A stretch of DNA of 64,000 bases from Pyrus communis (GCF_963583255.1 NC_084808.1:16237725-16301724), one strand, 5' to 3'; counted from the first letter of the stretch, positions 46,911-58,132 are shown. The notes: generated by a model not told the origin, from the sequence alone. Translations and numbers: made by a program.

Positions 46911-47059
46911 TATCATACATGCAATAGCGATATGCTAGGCATCTAGAAAAATGTAAAATATGTAAAGTAAATCATAATTAATGAATTTACTATATAGATC
47001 CTAGTCACTAAGTATTCTTCGAGCAAAAATATTATGTCAGACTTTATGCAGAGAAAATA

Positions 47060-47310
47060 AATTTGAGGAGTTAAATGCATTTTCTTAACTACAATACAAA
47101 AATAAATTGAACTGTTGTGCAATTTATGGACAGAGTGGATATATGCCCTAATGAATGAGACAAAAACAAAATATTTTAGGCAAATAAAGCCAAAAAGACT
47201 AGAATTATCGTGGCATGGGATCCAAACACTCATGGTATACACGTGTCTTAGAAATTGGCCATATAATGAGTTTAAGAAAACTGCGTATAGTTTTATATTT
47301 GTACATGACT
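47060..47310. repeat. Local duplicate pair, copy 1
   Basis: Matches 48895-49110 in the same orientation, e.g. CCTAATGAATGAGAC, GGCAAATAAAG/GAGCAAATAAAG, GAAATTGGCCAT. Noncoding as far as can be seen. Confidence 0.7.
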
Positions 47311-47839
47311 AGTTTTATATTTGTACATGACATAATAATCATAAATTCATTTAAATTACAAAGAAATTTTTGAAAGTACAACTGATAATGGAGTAATTAA
47401 TTTAAAAATGCTAACAATATCTCACTTGAATCAATAGAATTTAGGCAGCGTATATGTGTTTTGGCTTGTTTTCTTCTCTTTTTTCTTTGAGAAACAAAAC
47501 TAATTGCACTCAGTGTTAGAGGCATATAAGAGAAACACAAAAGATATATAGACTCTCTAGCCGCACCATTGAGGGTTTTGATGATGCCATAGACTTCGTC
47601 CCATGCGTTAAGCCTTCTTCACTTACCCTCTTTGGCTTGTCCATTTTCTCCCTCTATAGGACGTAAGTCATGTTCACACAAATTATTGGAGTGCCGGTTG
47701 ATTATCCATCATGCATTTTCAACCATTCATAGAGTGTGAAGTAGAAATGTCAAATAGTGATCACAAGTCTTGTTGGGTCTGCACAACTCCCTAAAACAAA
47801 ATGATCCATAAACTCAAAAGGTGACGATTATGGTTGCCT
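47311..47839. other. Intergenic, no gene seen
   Basis: AT-rich DNA between the local duplicate pair and segment copy 2. Nothing supportable. Confidence 0.5.
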
Positions 47840-48535
47840 ATCTATTAATTCCATTGGATCACTGCATTCATCAAGCGCTATATTTCCTACAGGTGTCCTC
47901 GTTAAATATATATGAGGAGCTAGCTAGCAATGCGGACATGAAATATGTGCAGCACGTTTTGGATCTATACGTAAAGAAAACGCAAGGCACATCCACAAAT
48001 CCACAATCTTCCTTGTGTTCGTGCCACCTGGCCCTGCCTTCTCGTCTCTACCATAAAAGGTGAAATAATGTCATATACCTCTTTTCCACATGCATAATCC
48101 GTGTATGGTTATAAAAACCAGAAGGTGAACGTGATACAACAGGGTATACTTTTCACCCTTATACAATTTTCACATGCTTACTGATAGGGATATGGTGAAG
48201 GACCAAGATAGATAAGGTGTGAATTTAAAACCGAACTCTTAGGTTAAAATCTCGTCAAAGGCGATTTGAATCGCATTATTGTTAGCTCATTATGAGATTT
48301 AGCCTACTTTCCCACACATTAGTGTAGATACTATCGTTTGTTCAAAAAAAAAAAAAAAAAATTAGGAAGAACTTATAAAAGAAAGTTAACAACGGATATG
48401 TTCTTTATCTTGTTCCTATTATCATAAAAACCTATTGAAACTCTTAATTTGATATAAACCAAAGTTGAAGGATGCCGTTACTCCATTAATTACTCAATAA
48501 CTCATCATAGTGGGACACGATACCTACAGAAATAT
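47840..48535. repeat. Dispersed segment, copy 2
   Basis: Matches 56650-57440 in order and orientation: GATCACTGCATTCA, GTGCAGCACGTTTTGGATCT, TTCACATGCTTACTGATA. A block including GAAATATGTGCAGCACG and the AACGCAAGGC region is shared by copies 2 and 3 but missing from copy 1. Confidence 0.75.
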
Positions 48536-48894
48536 TATACCTGTGCCAGCGTGCCAAGAAAATAGGCCATGGAACCAGCAGGAAAAAGAGAAAATAAGTA
48601 TAGACCGAAAGAAGCATATATATGATGTAATTTAATCATTTTCATCAATATTAAAATGGTCTTCCCCAAAATCATGTTTACTATAAAATACAGATATATT
48701 CTCAATAAAAATTTCATTACACTATATGCATTTTTTATTTTGAACAAACATTATTATTTACACTAAAGGAGATGAGTGAGTTTAACCTCAAAATGGGCTA
48801 ACAATAATGTGGTTCAAATTCGCCTTTAGCAAGAATTGAACATAAGACCTCTCACTTATAAGTGAAAAAAAATATCTCTAAACAATAGTACTAA

Positions 48895-49110
48895 GTGACC
48901 ATTTTTTTTTAAGTAAAATACAAAAATACATTTAATTGTTGTACAATTTGTGGGTACAGAATGGACATATAACCTAATGAATGAGACGAACAAAATATTT
49001 GAGAGCAAATAAAGTCAACTGGACGAGAATTGTCTTGGCATAGGATCCAAGCTCTTGTGGTGCACATGTTAGGAAATTGGCCATTATAATGAGTGTGTGA
49101 AAACTACTTA
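48895..49110. repeat. Local duplicate pair, copy 2
   Basis: Second copy of 47060-47310, diverged, lying just right of segment copy 2, so the copy-2 segment sits between the two repeats. Confidence 0.7.
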
Positions 49111-49933
49111 TATTGTCACAACCAGAAAATATGGCTTTCCCTATAAATTTTTGCTCGATGAACCAAATTTTTTGTTCGGCAAAGAGACTTTATCAAATAG
49201 ATTTATTAGTTGGTAGAATAAAGTTGATCAACATTTAAGGTTTACTCAAAACCTTTACGCGACGGAAGGTTATTGTAGGGCAAGTCACAAATCTTAGGGC
49301 AAAATGTTGACACGAAGAGGGAAAAAATTGCACGGAATGTCTAGTTTTGCGCGACGAATCATGTCTTCATCAGCTAGGTTGGCCTTGCCCAACAACGTCT
49401 ATCAGCTAAGTTCTACTGTCAAATCCTATGTCTATTGTTGTGGTAAGGCTTTTTAATTTATGTAGACTTGTGAAAAATATAAAATAAAAAAAAGTATATA
49501 CAAATGCTCGTAATGATAAGCTCTACAACTTTGTGAAGAGATCAACTCTGAAATTCGCCACCAAAATCCCACAAATCATAGATTTAAATTTAACTGTTGA
49601 TTGTCGTTTACGTTTAAAGCTTCATTCTTCTCACCGAATTTCATTTTTTAGATTTAGTTTTTCGAAACATGATCTTTTAGCGGATGTAGAAAGATGAACA
49701 ATTCAGATTGTTGATATCACGTCAGATTTTTAAGGTTAGTATATAACATCGATTTATATTTCAATTAGTTGTAAATATTGGAACGTGATATCAACAGTTC
49801 GACCATTTATTTTTCTGTATTGCTAAAAGATCATGTTTACAAAAAATAAAATCTGACAAACAAAATTTGGTGATAAGAATATAGCTAGTGTAAATGACAA
49901 TCGACAGTTAAATATAAATCTAGAGTTTATGGA
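49111..49933. other. Noncoding flank of the Harbinger element
   Basis: No gene supported. It includes an imperfect inverted repeat around 49560-49920 (CAAATCATAGATTTAAATTT on the left; AAATATAAATCTAGAGTTTATGG on the right). The Harbinger transposon is inserted at the right edge of that hairpin. Confidence 0.45.
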
Positions 49934-50106
49934 TTAGAGCAACTCCAGCGTTGGAGCCCTCCCCCCAAGCTATTCATTATTCAATCCACTTTATGAACAG
50001 TAACTGACCTTAATGAATAGTAATAGCCCTGGCAATAGCCTTTGCATCTCCACCGTTACACTTCAATAGCCTTGGTAATAGGCAATAAAATATTAGTATT
50101 TTTTTA

Positions 50107-51132
50107 GGGTAAATTACAAAAAACTATCTTAACTATGGGTCAAATGACACTTTCATACCTCATCTTTTAAAATTGACAATGTCATACCTCATCTTACAAA
50201 TTTGTGTCAATGTTGTACCTTCTGTTAGCTTGGCCGTTTATTTCTCAGTTAAATGCTGACGTGGCTTGATCCGGGACCCATTTTTATTTAAAAAAAAAAT
50301 CATTTAATATTATTTAAATATTAAAATAATAATAAAAAAGTACATAAAAAAATAAAAATCAAACCTCTCCTTTTGTGCATCTCCCCTCTCTCTCTTCCCC
50401 ATCATCTTCCTACAACCTAGAAAAGAAGAAGGAGAAAGAAGAAGAAGAAGAGAAAAAAAAAAAAAAAAACCCAAACCAAACCAAACCCAGTTCATCCCCC
50501 CTCTCCCCACCACAAACCCAACCCCCTGCAACCTAGAAAGGAGGAGGAAGAAGAAGGAAACAAAAAAACAAAAAAAAAAAAAAAAACAAAAAAACAGCAA
50601 CGGGAAACCCAGTTCATCCCCCCTGCAGAAGAAGAAGAAGAAGAAGAAGAAGAAGAAGAAGAAGAAGAAGAGGGAAGTAGAAGAAGAAAGAAGAAAAAAA
50701 AAAAAAAAACCCGTCCCCTCTACCCACCCAACCTGCAGAAGAAGAAGAAGAAGAGGAAAGCAGAAGAAGAGAGAAGAAAAAAAAAAAAACAACGGGAAAC
50801 CCTTCACCCACCCACCCAACCTGCAGAAGAAGAAGAAGAGGGAAGAAGAAGAAGAGAGAAGAAAAAAAAAAAAAACCCAGTTCGTCCGCCCCCCTCGCAC
50901 CCACCCTCTCCCCTCCACACCCATTCCCCCAACCCCCCCCCCCCCCCCCCCCCGGCGCCCATTTTCTCCTCGCCCAGGAGAATGGGTTTTTTTTCTGGGT
51001 TTTTTTTTTTTTTTTTTGGGGTTGTAGGTAGTGGGTGCGAGGTTGGGTGCAGAGGGTGGGGTGCGAAGGTGGGGAGGTTGGGTGCGTGGGTGTGGGGAGA
51101 AGAGGGGGTGGGGAGCAGGGAAAACAAATTGG

Positions 51133-51163
<31 letters not shown>

Positions 51164-51407
51164 TTCTTTATTATTTTAATATTTAAATAATATTAAATGA
51201 TTTTTTTTGTTTTTAATAATTTTTTAATAAAAATGGGTCCCGGATCAAGCCACGTCAGCATTTAACTGAGAAATAAACGGCCAAGCTAACGGAAGGTATA
51301 ACATTGACACAAATTCGTAAGATGAGGTATGACATTGTCAATTTTAAAAGATGAGGTATGAAAGTGTCATTTGACCCATAGTTGAGGTAGTTTTTTGTAC
51401 TTTACCC
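50107..51407. mobile_element. 1.3 kb foldback element nested in the Harbinger (Mutator-like)
   Basis: Left arm 50107-50340 (begins GGGTAAATTACAAAAAACTA) and right arm 51162-51407 (ends GTACTTTACCC) are near-perfect inverse copies of roughly 235-245 bp. Long terminal inverted repeats and no coding capacity fit non-autonomous Mutator-like elements. Flanks (ATTTTTTTA and TTTTATTTA) could be a mutated 9-bp duplication, but they are too AT-rich to be sure. The 820-bp core is strand-skewed: GAA/GAAGAG runs, A runs, C-rich blocks and a repeated unit with CTGCAGAAGAAGAAG. ORFs across it (phenylalanine or glycine rich) are low-complexity artefacts. Confidence 0.85.
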
Positions 51408-51424
51408 TTTTATTTATTTATGAA

Positions 51425-51800
51425 ATAATACAAAATAATTTTAATTGTAATTTTGGATAAGATTTTTAATCGTTCTCATTGCACCACGTGTCATTATCCG
51501 AAGTATTATTAAATAATACAAAATAATTTTATTTGTAATTTCGGATAAGATTTTTAATCGTTCTTGTTGTGCCACTTGTCATAAAATCCGAAAAGACAAT
51601 TATTGGGGATGGATTTTCGATAAAATTTTTAATCGTACTCGTTATGCCACGTGTCATTATCCGAAAATACAATTATTGGTGATGGATTTCTGATAAGATT
51701 ATTAACCAATCACGTCGCGCTACGTGTCATAATCTGTTTACAATCTTTGAGGATAGATTTCCATCGGATTTTTAACGAATGACGGCATGCCACGTGGCAT
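51425..51800 (+). repeat. Five diverged tandem repeats with CACGTG-type motifs upstream of the transposase
   Basis: Units of about 75-90 bp, each with GATAAGATTTTTAATCG-like sequence followed by a CCACGTGTCATTATCCG-like block. Motif positions are 51485 (CACGTG), about 51572 (CACTTG), 51648 (CACGTG), about 51721 (TACGTG) and 51791 (CACGTG). The array ends about 120 bases before the transposase ATG; a TATA-like CTATATAATCC is at 51829. CACGTG is the plant G-box, bound by bZIP and bHLH factors. Confidence 0.75.
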
Positions 51801-51918
51801 TATCTACAACCTAATCCTTTCTGAATCCTCTATATAATCCACCATCCATCCTCACAAATCTCACACCAATTTTCTCGAGATCTATATAATTATTCATAGT
51901 TTCTGCTTCTTTCTTACA

Positions 51919-53328
51919 ATGTCTTCTTCTTCCTCAAGGATGATGTGGAAACTTGATCAGGAAGAGGAAGAATTGTTTAACCAATCAGAAGGAATGTTCA
52001 GTCACCAGGTGGCAAAAAATGAGAGGGAAGAGGATGAGGAGCGTAGAAGGAGAGATGACGAAGTAAGAATGGGCAGAGCCTCATATTCCCGTCGAGTCAT
52101 CCAAGCTGTGGCTCAGATCTGCAGGCCCAGCCGTTCCAGAAACCTTGATAGAAGCAGGTAACGACAAGGTATGGAACTCTTGGACGATTATTTTGTCCCT
52201 AATAGTGCATTCCCTGATACGTACGTTAGACGTCGTTTTAGAATGGAACGACATTTGTTCAACAAAATCATGATTGCTGTTTGCAACCATGATTCTTACT
52301 TTGTGCAAAAGAAGGATGCTTTTGGTGCTATGGGTCTCATTCCTGAGCAAAAAATTACTGCTGCCTTGCGGATGCTTGCATATGGAGTATCTGCAGACTA
52401 AGTGGATGAGATAACGAGGATGGAAAAATCAACCATTCTTGAGTCCCTGATGAGGTTTTGCGGAGCAATCGAATCTATCTACACCGCTGAGTACCTCTGC
52501 AAACCTACAAATATGGACTTGGTACGGCTTCTGAAGAAGGCCAAGATGCGTAGTTTTTCTGGGATGATTGGAAGCATTGATTGTATGCATTAGACGTGGA
52601 AAAACTGTCCAAGTGCATGGCAAGGCGCTTATGGGGACAGAAAATGAGCAAAAAGTATCATTCTGGAGGCAGTGGCATCTTTTGATACATGGATTTGGCA
52701 CGCCTTTTTCGAGGTTCCGGGAGCTCAAAATGACATCAACATCCTTGCCCAATCCTCAGTGTTCAACGATGACTTCAAAGAAAGGCACCAAAAGTCACGT
52801 ATGAGGTCAACGGACGTATGTACAACATGCCATACTACCTAGCTGACGGCATTTACCCGCGATGGTCAACATTTGTCAAAATAGTGCCACATTCGCGAAG
52901 TGCAAAGGAAAAACACTTTGCAAGCTATCAAGAAGGGTGCAGGAAGGATGTGGAGCGTTGTTTTGGTATCCTCTAAGCTCGCTGGGTGATCGTCAGGGGT
53001 GCTGCCAGATTGTTTGATTTAGAGTCGCTTCGATCCATCATGACGATGTGTATCATTCTTCACAACATGATTGTGGAAGATGAGTACGATTATGAAGCCG
53101 TTGATGAATATGAGCCAGACACGATGAACAATTCAAGAACACGTATATATTGTGCTCATGACGCCACCGATGAGCCCGTGCAACATGAGTCATTACAAAA
53201 GGGATGGACGTTACAATGAAAGACTCATTCAACGATATATTGCATTTCAAATGCCAGACATGCACAATGCCCGGCAAATTAACTTGATAGAGCACCAGTG
53301 GGCATTGAAACAAGCTGAAGATAATTAA
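51919..53328 (+). pseudogene. PIF/Harbinger DDE transposase, inactivated
   Basis: The frame starts MSSSSSRMMWKLDQEEEE and can be followed to EHQWALKQAEDN near 53328, about 465 codons. Landmarks: RRRFRMERHLFNKIM, GALGL-like GAMGLIPEQKITAALRML, then the catalytic region with D in GSIDCMH, D in GAQNDINIL and E in RKDVERCFGIL, so all three DDE acids remain visible. Five in-frame stops interrupt it (52159, 52399, 52592, 52646 and 52974, all approximate) and two frameshifts (near 52785 and 53210). In this family the enzyme cuts at the TIRs and needs the Myb-like partner encoded on the other strand. Confidence 0.9.
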
Positions 53329-53629
53329 GTTCATTTAGTGTGTTTTTTTGAATTTGGTATGTTTATGTTATTTTATTTGGTGTGTTTTATTATTTGGTAT
53401 GTTTATGTAATTTTTTTAGTGAGTTTTTTATTATTCGGTATGCTTATGTAATTTTATTTGGTGTGTTTTTGTCATTTCAATAAATATTCTCTTAGTATAA
53501 ATAACTTACCAAATTCATTTGAATAAATATTCAATAAATTGGAAACAACATAAAGTACTATATTCAATAAATAATAAATTACAACCCAAAGTGATTGGAA
53601 AATTATGGGCTCCGATTACAAAAACTACT

Positions 53630-54762
53630 CTATTCATCATCACTTAACCAATTTGTGGTGCTAGGATAATCTTCTCTTGTGGTGCTAGGACCATCTTGGG
53701 TTGCTCTTGCTTCTCTTGTACGCCTCTTTCGCACCACGTCCGCTTTCTCCGACTTCCAAAAAAATTTAGAATTGGAGACTTTCCTTCTAAAGGTGTGTTC
53801 ATAATCTCACGATCTCTTTGAGCCCATCTTTCTTCTCTAACATGTTCCCTTTCTTGCCTAAGTAGCTTTTTTCTCTCTCATTAGCCTGAAATTCTCTCTC
53901 AATAGTTGTAGCTTTTGCGTCCTCTCAAGCCTTATCAGCCTCATATTTTGCCAGTTCCCTCGCCAAAGTCAATTCACCTTAGCGAGTAAGTTCTTCCATG
54001 AACTTTGCATAATCATTCTTGGAAGCACTCCGTTTTCTCTTTGAAGCCTTCTTACCTTGAGGCCTAATTGGATAACGGGTCGAACCCGACGCTTGTTCAG
54101 GGAGGGGCGTTTCGGGCACTTCTTCTGCATCATCTTCATGAACATGCGAGACATGATCGGGTGTAGAGTGTAGAGGGGTGCTGTTCATGAAAACTTCTGG
54201 ACCGACAGGCACAACTCTAAATTTAGGACAATCTTTGACAATATTCCAACATTTCCACCGGTTGAATGATTTATTTTTTCTTTTGGTTTTGGCAGCGTAC
54301 CAAGCTTGTGCTTGAAGTTCCTACACAATGCGGGAGAAGAAATAATTATAATGAAAATAAGTAACAAATAAATAATACAAACAAATAATTATAATGTAAG
54401 TAGGTAACAAATAAATAATACAAACAAATAATTATAATGTAAATTTGGGTATAGTACAAGCAAATAAATAATATATTGTTACCTGATCCGAGTAATTTTC
54501 TCCACTTCGAATATTACTATTAGCTTGTGCCAAGGCGTCTCTCCACATACTAAACGATTGGCTAAGTAATTTCCAACGACTGGACATCGATTCTTTGGTT
54601 CTTTTCCCACCAATTTTCTCAAGATAATTGGTATGAATAAGACTTCACATTTCTGGCAACTGCATCTCATTACCCGTAAGCGAACTGTGTGTAACTTCAA
54701 CCCAGCTAGTACACAACGCAATATCTTCAAGAAGCGACCAATTCGTACCTGCATCAGTAGTC
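53630..54762 (-). pseudogene. PIF/Harbinger second ORF, Myb/SANT-like DNA-binding protein, inactivated
   Basis: Two exons on the minus strand (about 54762-54483 and 54320-53630), joined by a GT-AG intron (GATCAG|GTAAC ... TTGTGTAG|GAAC). Exon 1 is the Myb/SANT-like fold (TNWSLLEDIALCTSWVEV, TGNEMQLPEM then stop, LSQSFSMWRDALAQANSN). Exon 2 has WYAAKTKRKNKSFNRWKCWN, a linker, and a basic then coiled-coil end (RPQGKKASKRKRSASKNDYA, LARELAKYEADKA), ending WLSDDE. At least three stops: after NEMQLPEM, after MEELTR and after YEADKA. No ATG in frame at the start, where the first codon now reads GTG. In the family this protein brings the transposase to DNA. Confidence 0.8.
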
Positions 54763-55214
54763 ACTTTGTTGAAAAAAAATGGATTGAAACTTTGAGAGAA
54801 AGAAAGGAATGTGACTGAAAGCAGTTGAGAAAATATAAAATTGTGGTGTAAGGTAGATGATACTGAGAAGGTATTTATAGAAAAGTAAAAACAATTTTTT
54901 AAAAAAAAATTTCAGATTTTTTTTTGAATTTTTTACAATTTTTTTTAAATTTTTATTCAACTAATTAATCTCTGCCGTTGGATATAAAAAAATTTGAATT
55001 CCAACACTCCAGATTGTGCCACATGTCACAACAGTAACTTTTCTTAAATTTAAAACTATTTTATCTTTTATTTTTTTTAATTTATAAAGCATATTAATAT
55101 CCACCGTTGATCTCAGATCGAACGGTGGATATTAAATAAGGCTTTTTTTTTATTTTTTTGACCGTTGAGATTGAACCGTCCAAGTTAAAGATCCGTTGAG
55201 ATCGAATGGACCGT

Positions 55215-55234
55215 GGGAAGCCACGTGGCTTCCC
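55215..55234. promoter_or_regulatory. Perfect 20-bp palindrome centred on CACGTG
   Basis: The 20 bases GGGAAGCCACGTGGCTTCCC equal their own reverse complement. The site lies about 450 bases upstream of the minus-strand Myb-like ORF inside the Harbinger, between repeats of ACCGTTGAGAT(C/T)-type sequence. Confidence 0.8.
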
Positions 55235-55514
55235 AATGGTAACTGAAATTGTTTTTTTCTAATTTTGTGTCGGCGATGCGCCCCCACGCGCGAGTGGGGT
55301 GCACGCGCCTGATAGAAAAAAAATTTAAAATCGCCTGACGTCAGCGCTGGCGTCACATCCACTCGGGCTCTCGGGCTGGCAATTCTCCACGGGCCTGGAG
55401 CTCGGGCCTCCACTTCTACTCGGGCTCTCCAACGCTGGAGCCGGTCCACAGGGCCTCGATCCCCTTTTCTCTGGCCTGTCCCCTGAGCACCGAGCAACGC
55501 TGGAGTTGCTCTTA

Positions 55515-56359
55515 TGGCTCCAACCTTGAAGTTGATTGTATATGTTTTTACATTTTCCACACTTCTACATTAATTATTATGAATTATTATTACTTTTGTA
55601 TTCAAACAATTAACAGTATTTACAAGGGTTTGGAGGATTTTAATAATCTAAATAACTTTGGGATTAACATGTGGCTTTGTCAACAATGGTGGAAGCTGGT
55701 GGTGTCAATGTAATCACTTAAACCCTCACACCTCATGGTAAATATAACAGCTATCAAGAAATTGAAGTGCTGCGTGTTGGACTAGTAAGGAAAGCCATCT
55801 CATTGTTGGACACCACTTAGCAAATGGGATAGACTTCAATTGCAAGACTACACCTTGCTAACTGTAGGAAACTATCGACTAGGAGTTGACTATAAAAATT
55901 CAAATACTAATAATATATATATATATATATAAATGGAAAAGAAATAAATAATATCATAATTAAAGATATATATGTGATAGATAAACAATTTACTAATTAA
56001 TTAAATAAATTTAATCAATTTCGTTCAAATACTATATTAGGGTCTTCCCCTATAATCCTTCAGGTGCTAATGAAACTATTTTAGTGAAATTTAACTATCT
56101 TAATTCCCAGGGGTTCTCGTATCCTGGCTTTGCGTTTCGTCTTGTCGGGATCAAGGTTAATATACATAACGTCCTCGTCTGCCTCAAACTCCGAAGTATT
56201 GTCGTCTTGGGGGTCAAGGTATAGGTCGAACTCTTTGTAACTCGTTTGTTGACTCCTAGGCTGCGATTGTTATGTTGACTCATCCATGGGAGTGCTGGAG
56301 CTCTGCTCTTCCTTCTAGATCATGTTCAAACTTTTGAGCAATCTAGAAATTTGTTAAAG
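55515..56359. other. Intergenic with a small unexplained open frame
   Basis: Mostly AT-rich. On the minus strand 56081-56269 is open for 62 codons, with acidic then basic content (EFDLYLDPQDDNTSEFEADE, then DPDKTKRKARIREPLG). It looks coding in composition, but no family is recognised and no neighbouring exon was found. It may be a transposon fragment. Confidence 0.35.
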
Positions 56360-57715
56360 CAACTTGAGGGGGAGTGTTCATTAGGTTCATTGAACAATTA
56401 GGCTCATTAAATCTCCCACATACGTTCATTGATTCTTCTACATAAGGTTCATTGTATGAAAGAGTAAAAATGATGTATATTTGTAATTAATTCATATATT
56501 TGTATTTACTATATATTGTACATTTGAGGATGAATAAAAGAAAAATTGGGCCAAATGCGCTTTGTACAAAGCAAGAATGAAAAATCTTGAGGTCTGGCAG
56601 TTCCATTCGTTTAATTTTGCGGTCATCTCTAAATTGCCTATTTCTTGATCCCATTAGATCACTGCATTCACCAAGCGCTCTATTTCCTATCAGTGAAGAG
56701 CTAGCAATGAGGACGTGAAATATGTGCAGCACGTTTTGGATCTAAATGCATGCAGTGTGAAATCAGGACATTAATTAATTTGTTTTCATGTACGAAAAGT
56801 GTTGGAAGAGAAAACGCAAGGCTCAAATGCACTGCTTCCACTGATCCATAATCTTCTTTGTGTTCGTATCACCTGGCCCTGCCAAATCGCCCCGACCAAA
56901 ACTGGTGCAAACTGGTGAAAATGATGTTATATACCTCTTTTGTATGGTCTTTTTGACCCAAATGTAGTCTCTGCATCCTTCATGACAATGCCATCTCGTC
57001 TCCACATGCATAACGCGTGTATGGATAGAACCCAAAATCAGAAGGTGAAAGTAATACGACAGGTTAATTATATTTTTACCCTTTTTTTCAATTTTCACAT
57101 GCTTACTGAATACTGATAAAGATATGGGGAAAGGATAAAGATAGGTAAGGTGTGAAATTAAAACTGACAAGACCATTGAGGTTTGAATCATGTTTTATGA
57201 TGAGGTCTGGAAATCATGTTGCTCGAATACCACACATTTGTTCTACTATTGAAAATTGTGCTGGTTCTTAAATAAATTCTTAGGTTAAAATTTAGGAAGA
57301 AATTATAAAAGAAAGTTAAACTTCAACGATGTGTTCTTAATCTTGTTCCTACTATATAACAAAGACATATAGAAACTCTTATTTGATAAAAACTAAAAAA
57401 ATATTACCACATCATACTGATTACTCAATAACTCATCATAATGCGACATGATACCTAAAGAAATATTGTCAATGATGTTTAAGGTTGTTTAGAGATAAGC
57501 TTTTGCAACTTATTTCTAGACAAAAACTCATCACCTTTTAAACCTCCAAATAAAACTCGAGTTTCAAATTAATTGCCAAGTAGACAAATAAGTGACTTCT
57601 ATTACTAAAATATTTGCAAATGTGTCACAACACTCTAATTATGTTAATGGATTTAATTATCCACCACGTATGGCAAATAAGTGCCTTATTATTACAAAAT
57701 ATTCCACTCATGAGT
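56360..57715. repeat. Dispersed segment, copy 3 (longest continuous)
   Basis: Continuous copy of the segment also found at 43740-45455 and 47840-48535, in the same orientation. Typical shared strings are GGTCTGGAAATCATGTTGCT and GCCAAGTAGACAAATAAGTG. No protein family recognised on either strand. Confidence 0.75.
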
Positions 57716-57827
57716 TTTCCACATTATTTTTGTACTTATCTTACAATCATGTCTCCCATTTTTTTTTTATCTGGTTGCAATCATTGTAAGTAAATTATTT
57801 TGCATGTATTATTCTTAACAGTAGGGA

Positions 57828-58132
57828 TGGCTTCCATAGAAATCAAGAAATACGCTGAAGAAGAAAGCTTAGAGGAGAAGCCAAAAGAATATCACAATAT
57901 ATTTCTCTAACTATTTCAGGTACTACAACAGATTACCAAAATAAAGGAAAGGAAAAGCTATTTATACTATTCTATCTAGTAAGTCATATGTGCACATGTT
58001 TTTACACGTGTAGTGGTAATTACACAGCCTATATACTTATCCAATAATCCCCCTCAATCTTAGCTGGGGTACCCAAGCTTAAGATTGAAACAATGGCGTA
58101 GAAAATCTGGTCCATGCAATCCCTTGTCAATA
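57828..58132 (-). mobile_element. Ty1/Copia 3' end: last codons, polypurine tract and partial LTR
   Basis: On the minus strand, about 58132-58063 reads as the C-terminus of a Copia polyprotein (LHGPDFLRHCFNLKLGYPS, stop). A polypurine tract, GATTGAGGGGGATTA, follows, then an LTR-like stretch beginning TGGATAAGTATATAGG, with AGTATAAATAGC as TATA box, running to about 57828. The rest of the element is absent. Confidence 0.55.

Larger units (their letters stand above)
49937..55511. mobile_element. PIF/Harbinger DNA transposon, 5,575 bp, complete ends
   Basis: Perfect 17-bp terminal inverted repeats GAGCAACTCCAGCGTTG (49937-49953 and 55495-55511), flanked by TTA (49934-49936 and 55512-55514), the target preference of the superfamily. 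It encodes the two expected proteins: a DDE transposase (+, 51919-53328) and a Myb/SANT-like second protein (-, 53630-54762), convergently arranged. Both are broken, so the copy is not autonomous, although its ends could still be recognised by an enzyme supplied elsewhere. About 1.3 kb of its left part is a nested foldback element (50107-51407). Confidence 0.95.

Noticed and set aside
47821..48063. 80-codon open frame in segment copy 2
   Set aside because: Part of it (KYVQHVLDL) is also open in copy 3, but stops and indels differ between copies, no family is recognised, and copy 1 lacks the region.
50310..51179. Long phenylalanine/glycine-rich frames up to 204 codons
   Set aside because: They translate GAA, A and G/C homopolymer runs in the core of a foldback element. 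There is no domain and no codon structure.
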